Assembly: GCF_030272615.1 (NCBI RefSeq)
Contig: NC_081414.1
Span: 339,926,502 to 339,990,501 of the forward strand
DNA from: Cryptomeria japonica
Lineage: Eukaryota; Streptophyta; Pinopsida; Cupressales; Cupressaceae
DNA: 64,000 nt
Reading direction: 5' to 3'
Position numbers and translations under genes: made by a program. The notes beneath the pieces are model-generated. The model was not told the origin of the DNA and made no database searches. It saw only the letters and a list, made by a program, of their open reading frames with translations. Positions 47,380-59,339 of this stretch are shown piece by piece; the first letter of the stretch is position 1, and each line of letters starts with the position of its first letter.

Positions 47380-48775
47380 GACTACCTTACATGATGAAAG
47401 GAAAAATCTATGGGTTGTAGATAGTGGTTGTTCCAACTACATGACTGGTGACAAAAAGAAATTCATCAAACTTGAAGACTGGAATGGTGATTTAGTAAGA
47501 TTCATAGACAACTCATCCATCAAGATAAAGGGAAAAGGTACTCTAAGTAATGATAGAAAGTTGAAGGCACATGATGTATATTATGTGGAAGCCTTAAAGC
47601 ACAATTTGCTGAGTGTGAGTCAGATGTGTGACAAAGGTTATAAATTCACCTTTGACTCAACCAGTTGCCAGACAAAGAAAGACAGTATTGGTCAGGTTGT
47701 GGCAGAAGGAAAGAAAACATATGGTAATGTTTATAATCGGAAAGAATACTATGAGTCCCAATGCATGATAGGACAGGTTGATGAAAGCTAGTTGTGGCAT
47801 CGAAGATTAGGCCACATAAAATTTGATAACTTACGTGTAGTGAATAGAAAGGGGTGTGTAAGGAATATTCCACCCATCATCAAACCAGTAAGCACATTTT
47901 GTGATGAATTTGGGAAAGGAAAGCAAACTAAGGTGAGATTTAGGACAAAAGAGCACAACACCTCAAGACCACTTGAGATTGTGCATACAGATCTGTGTGG
48001 TCCAACTAGCACAAGAGCTCTTGAAGGTGAAAGATATTTTATGCTCTTTATTGACAATTACTCAAGAATGACATGGGTCACCTTCCTACAAGATAAGTCA
48101 CAAGTATTTTTCCGATTCAAGATCTTTAGGAAGATGGTGGAGAAAGAAAGTGGGTGCAAGCTAAAATGTCTAAGATCAGACCAGGGTGGAGATTTTACAT
48201 CAAATGAATTTGAAGATAATTGTGATAAACATGGAATTAGAAGGCAATACTTAGCCCCTAGGACACCACAAAAAATGGCATGGTAGAAAGGAAGAACATG
48301 ACAGTTAAGGAGATGGCTAGAACCATGTTAAATGAGGCCACTCTACTAGACACATATTGGAAGGAAGTTGTTCATACTGCTGCATATACCTTGATCTAGG
48401 TTCAATTAAGAATAAACAAAAGAATGACACCTTATGAGTTGTGGTATGACCGAAAGTCATCTGTCAAATACTTAAAATTATTTGGAAGTAAGTGTTTTAT
48501 CAAAAGAGATATGGATGGTCTAGGCAGTTTTGACTCCAGAAGTGATGAAGGAAGCTTCCTTGGTTACTCATCTAATAGAAAGGACTACAAATGATACAAC
48601 AAAAGACTAAGAAGAGTCAGTGAGAGTGTGCATGTAAAAGTTGATGAGGATATGCACAAAGGAAGTCAACCACAAGTGAACCGGTATGATGATTCTGATG
48701 ATGAAGGTGAGGAAGCTCAGTTAGACAATGAACCAGAAGAAGCATCCAAGAAGGCTCCCAATTGGTATGTGTAGT
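47380..48775 (+). pseudogene. copia protease and integrase
   Basis: The protease shows WVVDSGCSNYMT with the catalytic DSG kept (Asp codon at 47,420). Integrase starts LWHRRLGH (47,792) and continues FCDEFGKGK (second zinc Cys replaced by Phe), HTDLCGP (first D), LRSDQGGDF (second D) and, after a one-base deletion in an A-run near 48,270, VERKN (E). The frame then carries a stop near 48,400 and shifts again near 48,755. The usual functions are polyprotein cleavage and cDNA insertion; this copy does neither. Confidence 0.88.
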
Positions 48776-50443
48776 TGAATCACCTAGAGGAGCAAATTCT
48801 GGAAATAAGAGTGATGTTGTGCATACTAGAAGAAGACTTGCTCGGAATGATGAACAAGTCAACATCTTCCTCATGACTGAAGTAGAACCTAAAACATTCA
48901 ATGAGGCCAACAAAAGACAAGAATGGATAGCTGCCATGGAAGAAGAACTGCAATAGATTGAGAAGAACAAGACCTGAGAATTATTCCCTAGACAGGAAAA
49001 TAAGAACATCATTGGCACTAAATGGGTCTACCATAATAAGATGAATGAAGAAGGTAAAATTGTTAGACATAAAGCTACACTAGTGTGCAAAGGATACTCT
49101 CAGGTAGAGGGAATTGACTCTAAAGAAAAATTTACACTGGTAGATAGATAAAAAAAAATAGAATGTTTCTATCCTCTCTTCTCTGCCTACAAGGGTTATA
49201 AAGTATATCAAATAGATGTAAAATTTGCCTTCCTAAATAGAAATTTGGAAGAAGTGTACATGGAGCAACCGGAAGGGTTTTTGCTAAATGATGATGAAAC
49301 ATTTGTGTGTCGATTGAAGAAGGCCCTGTATGGTTTAAAGAAAGCTCCTAGAGCATGGTATTCAAGATTAGATCAATACTTGAAGGAACAAGGATTCAAA
49401 AAGGGGAGTGCTGACAACAATTTGTACATAAAGAAAAATGGAAACCACATGATCATTATGGTTGTGTATGTATATGACATCATCTTTGGAGGCAATAAGG
49501 ACACCCTTTGCAAAGAATTTGCTGATCAGATGCAGTCAAAATTTGAGATGTCAATGCTTGGAGAATTGACATACTTCCTTGGTTTGCAAATATTCCAGCA
49601 AGATAAGGGAATCTTTATCTCACAAATCAAGTATGCAAAGGAAATGTTAAAGAAATTTCAACTGGAGGATTGTAAATTGGTAAGTACCCCCATGGTGTCC
49701 GGAAGTAAATTAAGAAAGAATGATGAATCACCGATGGTGGATCAAACTTTGTATAGATCCATGATAGGCAATCTATTGTATCTAACCTCTTCTAGACCGG
49801 ATATAGTACAGGCAGTATGCATGGTGGCTAGATTCCAAGCTGCACCTAAGCAGTCACATATGAATGTTTTAAGCAGAATATTTAGGTACCTACAAGAGAC
49901 ACTTAGTTATGGATTGTGGTACCCTAAACAAGGAGAATTCATCTTGGAAGCATGTACTAATGCTGATTGGGTAGGTTGCATTGATGACCGAAAGACCACA
50001 AGTGGTGGTGCATTCTTCCTAGGTGACCGTTTGGTCTCATGGCATAGCAAGAAGAAGGACTCAATATCTCTATCAACCACTAAAGCAGAATACATTTTTG
50101 TTGCTACATGTTGTTCTTAGGTACTTTGGATGAAGTAGATCCTCAAAGACATATAGGTGGACATCACTGATCCTATTCTCATCTGGTGTGATAATTCGAG
50201 TGAAATCAAAATAGAAAAGAATCCGGTGATGTATTATAGGACAAAGCATATAGCAATCAAGTGTCATTTTCTCAGAGAGAAGGTTGAAGGACAAGAAGTA
50301 AAGATGGACTATGTTCCTACCAAAGGAGAAGTAGCAGACATTTTCACCAAATCCTTACCAGTAAGCAACTTTGAATACCTACAACACAAGTTGGGAGTTG
50401 TGTCATCTGCCTTATGCATTGGAGAAAAGAAGGATTTGTATGG
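48776..50443 (+). pseudogene. copia reverse transcriptase and RNase H
   Basis: RT begins FNEANKRQEWIAAMEEEL and continues GTKWVYHNKMNEEGK, QIDVKFAFLN and LYGLKKAPRAWY. The active site reads YVYDII: Tyr (TAT at 49,473-49,475) replaces the first catalytic Asp of YVDD. RNase H starts CTNADWVGCIDDRKTTSGG and ends VADIFTKSLPVSNFEY. Stops occur near 48,954, 49,150 and 50,118. Inactive. Confidence 0.92.
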
Positions 50444-50580
50444 TTCAGGGGGAGTTCCTAGCAGTCAAAGGGGGAGGTTGGTATGGATCAAAGTGGGAGT
50501 GTACAATACCCTTTCTCATTGTGTAAAAGGGGGAGAAATATACCGGTATGAAGTGTCTTGCGGTAAGTTGACATCAATGC

Positions 50581-50593
50581 CAAAGGGGGAGAT
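50581..50593 (+). other. Polypurine tract of the copia element
   Basis: CAAAGGGGGAGAT directly precedes the 3' LTR start. The same sequence type precedes the LTRs at 1866 and (minus strand) 56,163. Confidence 0.85.
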
Positions 50594-51579
50594 TGTTGGA
50601 AATTTGACATTAAGTTATCATTGATGTCAACCGGTTTGGCAAGGTCACCGGTATGATGGAAATACACATGAGAGTGAGCAACCATAAAGAAGGCTAACCT
50701 GTAAGGTATAAACCAAGAAGAAGGTTGTTTATGTGTTATGAAGGCACAACAACCGGTGAACAAAACAAAAAGGATGTTTGATGGTCATATCGGTAAGATA
50801 GACTAAACCGGTAGTCAACCTTAGTCTGTGAAGTATGCCAACTCGACATAGGAATCCAAGCAAAGGTGGATGTCAACAAGCATGACAACTGGATGTTAGG
50901 TGGAAGTATTGCACAGGTTAGTGGAATGTGCATCGATGTAACAAATCTGCAGGCAAGTCGACTTTTATGAAGAACCTGCAAGTCATGGAGGATGCCAGAA
51001 GATTGTGGCTCGAGGAAGGCAAGCTGGAAATACAACTGCACTAATCCTGCTAGAAGATTTGATCTTCGTACCTGGTTGGTGAAGGAAACATCAAAACCCT
51101 TAATGGTGAGTGACAGAGAAAAGTAGAAAGGCGTGGTGCAGACCTCCAGATTTAGAAAACGCACATTGGAATATGAATTTTGACTGGTGATTGATCGTTG
51201 TCATAAAGATCATATCCCTGAAAAGAAGATCAAATCAAAGGGGATTCAGATTAAGCTGGAAAAGGAAAACCTAACATGATAGTGTTTGAATGCATTCTTG
51301 GCAGGAATCCATGATTATAAATACATAAGCTCGAAACAAAAATGATTGATGCTTGAGGAGAAGAAGAAGAGTGTTGAGAGCTTGAGTGCAGAGAAGAATC
51401 ATTTTCCTTAGAATCTATTCTAATAAAGTTACAAAGTGAGTCAACAAGCAAACTGGTGAGAGAGTTTAATCAATAGTGATTGAGTACCAATATAAGTGTA
51501 GCAGATCCAACTGCTGAGAAAACTAGCGAGGTGTGGTTGAGCAAGGCGACATCCAAGTGTGACACAATGAGTTGTGAGA

Positions 51580-51615
<36 letters not shown>

Positions 51616-52134
51616 CAAAGAGAATTGATCTCATAACTAACAATGTGAGATCCAATAAAGAAGAGAAGACTATCAACTGACGGTAACATATTTGATCAAG
51701 AGTTGCAGAACTCATTTGCAACAAAAAGCCATAACTACACATCTAAATTGTATTCAATATACATCACCAAGTTGGAGCTTGGTGCAGGGTTTAGTACTCC
51801 TTGGGTTGGTGCCCTAAATAAGTAGGGATTGGTGCCCCTTGGGTTGGTGCCCTAAAACTTTGTAATTCAATGTTTCACTTGTGAGACTAGATTGGAGTAG
51901 TAGTCTCCAGCGACATTTGTCACCGAGATTTTTTTCCCATATTGGGTTTTCCTCGTACATATGGTGTTGTGGAGTGTATTTGTTTGATTGTCTTCTTTGG
52001 TCTCCTCATTTTCTTTACTGGTTTGATTGTTTAGTGCTTAAGATAACAACCAGTATTCTGAAGTTGCCTTAAAAGTAAAAAGAGTTTAGGAACCACTGAT
52101 TCACCCCCCTCTCAATGGTACTTTGTGTTCAACA
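50594..52134 (+). repeat. 3' LTR of the copia element
   Basis: 1,541 bp, TGTTGGAAATTTGAC to TTCAACA. It differs from the 5' LTR by many substitutions, by a (GA)n run at about 51,584-51,613 that the 5' LTR lacks, and by an extra copy of a GGTTGGTGCCCTAAA-type repeat near 51,795-51,860. Confidence 0.92.
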
Positions 52135-52148
52135 ATTAGTATCAGAGC
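52135..52148 (+). other. PBS-like sequence outside the 3' LTR
   Basis: ATTAGTATCAGAGC follows the 3' LTR. It matches the bases after the 5' LTR (45,116-45,129) at 11 of 14 positions and the canonical TGGTATCAGAGC at 11 of 12. Normal 3' LTRs are followed directly by the target duplication. Confidence 0.8.
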
Positions 52149-52226
<78 letters not shown>

Positions 52227-52257
52227 TTATACATCTATATATGTGTGTGTGTGTGTG

Positions 52258-52292
<35 letters not shown>

Positions 52293-52625
52293 GTATGTAT
52301 ATATTTATACATCTATATATGTATATATATGTGTGTGTATATATGTATATATACATCTATATATGTACATATACATATATATATGTACATATACATATAT
52401 ACATATATACATATATATATATGTATGTATAGATATACATATATATGTATATCTATATATACATATATATATGTGTGTGTGTGTGTATACACATATATAC
52501 ACACACACATATAAATACACATTTATATATATAATATATATGCATATAAATACACACACACACATATATATATATATAATATATATGCATACACACACAC
52601 ACATATATAGACACATATGTATGTC

Positions 52626-52659
<34 letters not shown>

Positions 52660-52679
52660 TATACATATATATATATATA

Positions 52680-52737
<58 letters not shown>

Positions 52738-52741
52738 TGTA

Positions 52742-52795
<54 letters not shown>
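52149..52795. repeat. Compound microsatellite TA / TG / TATG, about 650 bp
   Basis: A (TG)n run, mixed TATG, TACA and TA tracts, then (TATG)n and a final (TG)n. Both outer ends are TG runs and the middle is TA-rich with ACACAC stretches. No coding content, although every frame is open in places. Confidence 0.97.
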
Positions 52796-52796
<1 letters not shown>

Positions 52797-53326
52797 TCAA
52801 AGCAAACATGATTTTTGAAATGAGGTTAAACATCACATAACATCATCTTATTCTATTTAACTAATTTAAATATATAATTATTTAATTTTAACATCAATTT
52901 TAACATATCAAAACTAGGCAATCAAATTACATCATTATTCCATCTCAAAATGCATTTAAATATTTTTTATTAAGATAAGAAGGGTTTTGAAAGGGCCCAT
53001 AACCTTTTACATTAATAAAGATAATAATTAAGCACAACATGACAAAAAAAGATTAGCAAAAAATACAACAACCAAAAAACAACATATAACAAAAAACAAT
53101 AAATCTAACTAAAAAACACCAAAAGAACAACCTTAGCTAAGAGCAATTAGGGAGGTTTAAAGAAGTGATGCAGAGTTATCTGGTTAATCATCATACCAAT
53201 GTCCTCTCCTAGAATTCTTTTCTTGAACAAGGGGGAACCACAAAGGCATCCGTATGAGAAATTACCTTCTGTTGGACCATCTCTTCCAAACGCCTTTTCT
53301 TGTGACAAGCCGTATTACTGTGATTA
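52796..53326. other. No gene recognised
   Basis: AT-rich, non-coding. Confidence 0.4.
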
Positions 53327-53433
53327 TGTTAGACAACTCAAATAACTAGAGGTGAAATGAGAGGGGCGAGGGGTGAATCAGTTGTCACCGGATTACAAAA
53401 TTTTAAGCATTTAAATCCTTATTACCGGAACTG
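53327..53433 (-). repeat. Copia LTR end fragment
   Basis: Read on the minus strand it ends ACTGATTCACCCCTCGCCCC, a short A/T-rich stretch and GTTGTCTAACA. This matches the end block of the copia LTRs here. The rest of the LTR is absent or diverged beyond recognition. Confidence 0.5.
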
Positions 53434-54989
53434 GTGTAGGAGCACCTAGATTTCTTGATGAATTTTCAAAATTTTGGAGTGAATAAAGGAATATTGGGAG
53501 GTCCAAAAGTTTGTTTTAAAGTTATTTGTAGTTTGATTGTTTCTAGTGTTAACTTATTTTCTCAGTTTTGGCCAATGTGCCTTTGTAAGCCTAAAATGGC
53601 ATCATTTATTAAAATTGGGTAAAACTCCTTGTAAGGACTCATAAGGTTTTTGGAAATGTTTATTTTATGTTAGGAAACCATCCTAGGGGGTTAGAGTGTG
53701 TAGATATGCACAAGTTTAAAAAATGCATTGTGGGGCAAAAGTTGTCATGTTTGCTTGACAACATTTTGCAACAATATGAGCAATTTTTTGAAAAATGCTC
53801 AAATCGGTGGTTAGGAGTCCAATGGGTGGTTGGTTGTGAGTGATTAGGCTTATATAAGGCCTTTAAAATCATTGTAAGGGGGTTGGAAGATCCAGATAAT
53901 CAGATTCCTCAATAAGCAACTTCAAGTATTTTCTTGTTTTCACAAAAATTGCAAATTTATTTATTGCAGTCCATGGCAGATGGATTGATTTCCATACTAT
54001 TCCTTCATGGATGTTTAGTTTGTGATATTTTGGTACTTAGAAAGTATTTGTGTTCAATCATTGTCCAAGTTTAGTTGGTGTAAAGAAATTCTTTTTAGTT
54101 TATACTGCTCTCAGCCCATGTAAGGGGTTAAGACCCTAAAGATGACTCCAACTTGAATTCCCATTGTGGTTTCTCAATGGCCTTTGGGATTAAAGTAATG
54201 GAGTCTATGTAAAGTGTAAATACTCATGGTTGTGTCCTAGAAGTTGTATTGGAGCAATTTTCTATCATGTCCTAGGTGAGCTCTGCCATAGTCCGACTAG
54301 GGAACATGACTGCTATTTTCATTATTGCTTGCAGGGGTGATCAAATCCAATAGTTCCAAGTGATTGGAATTGTATTAGGATATTGGAAAATTCTTTAGTG
54401 TGAGTATGGAGGTTTGAGAGAGGGTGACGATCAATCAAACCCATTGTTGAAAGCATATAAACCTTTAAACCCTTGGAAAGTGTCATTTTTTGGGGGTCGT
54501 ACCTATACAGATGTATCAGACCATCTAACCTCCCGAATCTTAAAGAATGTCCAAATGGGTATTCAGATCCTAAAAAATTTTAGGGGGTCTTTTGGAAGTT
54601 TTTTGAGCAAATGAGCAAAAACCGTGAAGGTATGGCTAAAAGGGGCTCATAGGGCTACTAGGCCTTGAAAATAGGAACTTATGAAAGTGATAAGGAAATG
54701 AAGGAAAAAAAATTTAAAGCCACATGGTAGGAGTTGTTAAACCATCTCAGGATCCTCCTAGTCCCCTACAAGTGAAGGTTAAAGAATTTGGCATGTTGGT
54801 TGTTAGACTTACTCCTGCGAGTCCTAAACTTAATTGAGTAACTAGAGAAAATACACTGATAGATAGTTCTCCAAAGGAGTTTGGGAGGTTGATATTGGTT
54901 CAAAAAAGGAAACAAGGGCATAGGAAAAATGAGGCCCACAATGAGACCTATTTCTAACCTATAAACCAAATTGCTACTCTTTTATGAGA
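53434..54989. other. No gene recognised
   Basis: An open frame at 54,414-54,614 (66 codons, with PLNPWKVSFFGGRTYTDVSD) has no recognised family. The stretch could be part of another LTR element but shows no diagnostic motif. Confidence 0.35.
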
Positions 54990-56163
54990 TTCTCCCTATC
55001 AGGAACATATAAACTCAATACCAGAATTCATAAACCAAATACCAGAACAGCTAATATAGCAATTAAATATAAACATAAATCACATAACAGTTACCATCCA
55101 TCCAAAACACATGACACCAATATTTGTATGTGGAAAACCTGGTAAAGGGAAAAACCACGGTGGGAAGCCTACCCACAGTCAGATAATACTTATGCAGTAA
55201 GTATTTGATTAAAATAATGAGGGGCTTGCACATGTAGGAAGGCCAATAGCCTAGAGCGCACTTTTGATCACAAAAGGAGCCTCATTGAATACAAAATAAA
55301 TCTAGAGTACAATCCTAAATGAAGATTGAACTGCAAAGATAACACCTCCTATGCCTAAGTACAGTTCTGGTTAAGCTCGATACTAGAGGCCTTAAGCCTC
55401 TTCCACAAACACAATTCAATCACCTATGATCGAACAAAACCTCTGCATATGATTACAAGATTATTTGCACAGATAATATATCCCATACCATACATACATG
55501 ATCTATAAAGAGATGTTACATCATATATATACCAACCCGGGACCTAAACAATTAGGTCGACCACCTAAAAGATAATACAATAATTTCATAACATTAACCT
55601 GCAATCCAATGATCAACCAAGTCAGCTTAGGCTAGAAACAATGTAAACCAATAATTAAATCCTGCTGGTAACGTATCAGGAACATCCTCCAACACGTTAC
55701 ATAAACCGATCCATAACCTAGATAATATCGGACCCAAAATAGGTTGCCATTAACCAAATCCAACACCACCGATCAATAGGAACATGAACATGATAACCAA
55801 CAACATCCTTAGAACCATCTAGAAGCCACACCAACACCACTTATCATGTGCATCAAAAGTTCTTCAACAAAGCTCTGCTGGTAAAACCCTTACCATTGAC
55901 CAAAAGGCTAACTAGAACAAATGATAGCGTCTGAGTCATCAAATCCTGAACCAACTGATCATGATACACATCTGAATAGCATGAATGATAGATCCAAACC
56001 AATTCCACAAACCAAATCATATCAGAACATACTAGATCAATATCATAATCCAACCACTCTACCAGAACCAACCGGAAACTGCTAAACAACCAAAATATCT
56101 AGTGTTGCCATCAATGACAAAACATCAATGCAAAACATAATCAATTTCTCCAAATTGCCAACA
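54990..56163 (-). repeat. 3' LTR of a minus-strand copia element
   Basis: On the minus strand the LTR starts TGTTGG at 56,163, right after a polypurine tract (56,164-56,178 on the plus strand, CAATCTCCCTCTTTG). It contains a CCGTGGTTTTTCCC block near 55,155, as in other copia LTRs. Its far end could not be fixed; about 54,990 is an estimate. Confidence 0.55.
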
Positions 56164-56546
56164 ATCTCCCTCTTTGGCATTGATGGCATCACTAGATGTG
56201 AAAAACATCCAAGTGCCAAGAAATGCCAAACAAGTCTCCCCCTATGGAAGACAACCAACAATCTCCCACAAAATGATATAGCAATGAAGCTCTGAACCAA
56301 AATCCCCTAATGAATATATCTCTCTCTTATGTTTTTCACATATATCTCTCCCCCTTTGACATCAATGCTAGAAATATGACATGAACATCAAAGAAAAATC
56401 ATAAATCCTCTGATTCACACAGTTGACTGCTCCCCCTGAGTAGTAGCACCGCCACATCAATCGAGAATGAGTAATAGCTCTGATAATGCATACCAGATTG
56501 ATGCCAATTAGCATCACTCAGGTCTCTATCGGAGGGGTAGAAACCC

Positions 56547-57431
56547 CTAGTTCATCTTTGAAGAGTACTCAAATGATTCTTTAGGAAAAGGTTTAGTGAA
56601 GATGTCTGCAATCTTCTCTTTAGTGTTCACATAAACTAGTCTAACTTCATTTGCTTCCACCTTCTCCTTCAAAAAGTTATACTTAATAGATATGTGCTTT
56701 GTCATAGAATGAAATACCAGATTCTTTGATATATCAATAGCAATAGAGTTATCACAATGAATAATTAGCGGTTCATTACAATCCACCTTTATATCCTTCA
56801 ACATTTGCTTCATCCATATAACTTGTGCACAGTTAGTAGCAGTGGCAACATACTTAGCTTCAATAGTAGATAAAGAGGTACATATCTGATTTTTGTTGAT
56901 CCATGAAACAAGTTTCTTTCCAAGAAAGAAAGCTCCACCATATGTTCTCTTCCGGTCATCAACATCTCTAGCCCAATCTGCATTTGTATATGCACATAAT
57001 GTAAAGTTGTCACTTTTAGGATACCACAAACCATATTCAGTTGTTCCCTACAAATACTTGAAGATCCTTTTCACCACACTCTCATGATTTTCTCTAGGAT
57101 CACTCTGATATCTTGATACAATACAAATTGCATTCATTATATCCAGTCTAGTCTGAGTCAGATATAACAAACCTCCAATCATAGACTTGTACCTTGTAGG
57201 ATTTACCAGTGTAGATGCATCTTTCTTTGTCAATTTCTCACTTGTAACCATCTGAGTACCAACCAGTTTATAATTTTCCATACCAAATTTCTTCAATATC
57301 TCTCTAGCATACTTAGTTTGACAGATGAAAATACCTTTATCAATTTGAGTAATCTTGAAACCTAAGAAAAATTTCATTTCCCCAATCATAGACTTTAGAC
57401 ATCTAAAAATGGTCAACGCTTGTGGAGTCAT
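56547..57431 (-). pseudogene. Copia RT (C-terminal part) and RNase H
   Basis: Minus-strand frame from SMIGEMKFFLGFKITQIDKGIF (near 57,395) through YKSMIGGLLYLT. There is one stop (57,048-57,050, where Gln or Arg is usual), then YTNADWARDVDDRKRTYGGAFFL and ADIFTKPFPKESFEY. The N-terminal half of RT with the YVDD site is missing: sequence upstream of the SMIGEM motif is unrelated, so the element is truncated at about 57,400, next to the start of the 57-64 kb retroelement. The neighbouring LTR at 55-56 kb belongs to it. Confidence 0.9.
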
Positions 57432-59339
57432 ACTTTAACATTTGTGCATTGCCTTATTTTAGGGTTTTTGCATTGCATTAACATTTCTTCTATGTTGCGC
57501 ACTTGGTCTTTATCATTTGCGAGGATTGAGTCCTTCTTCTGCATTCCTCATTTTTCTCTCTTTCAAATTAGGTCTTGTCGATAGCAATCTTCAGTCATGA
57601 TTTTGGTCGATCTTGTCAATCTCTTATCAACTTGTCAATCTTGTCATTTTGCGATCGATTCGTCATCGATCCTTTTCCTTTTCAATCATGTCAATTTGGA
57701 TCGATTAGTCATTGTTCCTCGTCAATTGGCGCCTATCAATTTGATCTCCTTGTCAATCTTGGTCAATTTGTCATTGATTTTTGTGAATCAATCTCAATCA
57801 TTTATCAACATTGGTCCTTTGTCAATCAGAATCATGATCGAACCTACATTAATTTCTTGTTGTCTTGACCTAATTCCTTGTCCTCTTATTTCTAGGGTTT
57901 TATGATTTGTTCATTTAATCCTTTTCTTCTTCTTTGTGGGTTAAATAAATCTATTTATTTAGTCCTAGGTCTCTTTCATGAATTAATTAATGGATGAAAA
58001 CCTATTAATTAATTCACCTAATTTCTATTTCATCTTTTTCCTCAGTTTTCTAATTTGCTAATTTCTCCTAATTCCTAATTTCTATTTCTCCTATTTTCTT
58101 TAATTTTTCTAATATTTCTCCTAATTTCATTCCCTCATTTTCTCCTATGTTTATGCTTCCACTTGCCATAATTTGCCATAATTTGTCATGCATTTTGCAT
58201 AGCAACTTGTCATAATTTGTCATACTCTTTGCATAGCAAATTGTCATTTGTCATAATTTTGCCATTTTTTATTTGAATTTTCTTTCAAATCTCTTCATGC
58301 TAATCTTGTCCTCTCTCCAGTTTGTCTATAAATTGGATGATTTTCAGAATGAATCACATTTTCAGAGTCAATCACATTTTCAGAATCAATCACATTTTCG
58401 AGTAACCTTATGCTACGAATTTCATCAACAACTTGCTTTCCACTTGCAATTTTGCACTTGTAGGTGAGATCAACATCAAATTTGAAGGTGAAAGAAGAAC
58501 AATGGAGGAACAATGAAGGAGATACATGTTTGGTTTGCATTTTATTTTAGTATTTCATCTTCATGCCTTTATTGAATGTATTAGGATTTCTTTTCATTGC
58601 AATTTAGCTTTGTGGTTAGCTAATTGATATTGCTTTGATGTTTTCATTGCAATTTGTCACGTAAATCTGACAATTTTGTGAGTCTGATATTTGCATGCAA
58701 GTTTTATGTGTGGATTTGTTTTTGCATGCAAGTTTTTGGTGTTAATCCATTGTTGCATGCAGGCTTTTTGGACTAATCCATTGTTGCATGTAGGTTTTTT
58801 GTCCTAATACATTGTTGCATGCAGGTTTTATGTGAGCATTTGTTGTTGCATGTGTTTTTTTTTCGACTAATCCACTGTTGCATGCAGGTTTTATGATAGG
58901 ATCTATTATTGCATGTGGGTTTTATGAAGTCTAAACAATGATTTATGCAGGATTTCTTAACATGCAATGAACAACAAATCTTCACATAGTTTAATTAGAG
59001 GAATTTAATGAACAACAAATCTTCACATAGCCTAATTAGGAGGTTTGAATGAATCCTACAATTCTCACATAGTTTTAATTAAGATTTGGATCAAAGAACA
59101 ACAACAAATTCCATATTTCATGCATGCAAAGGGTTTAAAATAAACAACAAATTGCATTTAATCATGGCTTAATTTGATTGAATCTATTTCAAATTAATGT
59201 GGAATTAATCTCATCTAGTCTTAATTAGGTTGCAAATGAATCAATAAATTCATTTGATTTTCTAAAGGTCAAAAAAATCAATGCTTATCATGTCTTTTTT
59301 ATTTTATTTTGTTTGTGTGTTTTTAGCCTTTAAATACTG
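57432..59339 (+). other. Non-coding 5' part of the 57-64 kb retroelement
   Basis: T- and TC-rich with many short internal repeats: TTGTCAATC words (57,600-57,830), AATTTGTCATA words (58,160-58,260), an 18-bp repeat TCAGAATCAATCACATTT (58,345-58,398) and a 37-bp repeat near 58,971-59,040. It is probably LTR and leader. Boundaries are not visible. Confidence 0.4.
58686..58935. repeat. TTGCATGCAGGTTTT tandem repeat, about 8 copies
   Basis: Copies of a 30-38 bp unit built around TTGTTGCATGCAGGTTTT, with variable spacers. The TGCATGCA core is itself palindromic. Confidence 0.85.

Larger units (their letters stand above)
43607..52134 (+). mobile_element. Complete but inactive Ty1/copia retrotransposon
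   Basis: LTR (43,607-45,115), PBS, gag, protease, integrase, RT, RNase H, polypurine tract and LTR (50,594-52,134) follow in the copia order. LTR ends are TGTTGG and CAACA. The 5' flank is ATATA. All coding parts carry stops, there are at least two frameshifts, and RT has lost a catalytic Asp. The downstream side is unusual: PBS-like bases and a microsatellite follow the 3' LTR. Confidence 0.92.

Noticed and set aside
52115-52840. Long open frames with Tyr/Val/Cys/His/Ile repeats on both strands
   Set aside because: They are translations of the TG/TA/TATG microsatellite, open in many frames at once, with no start context.
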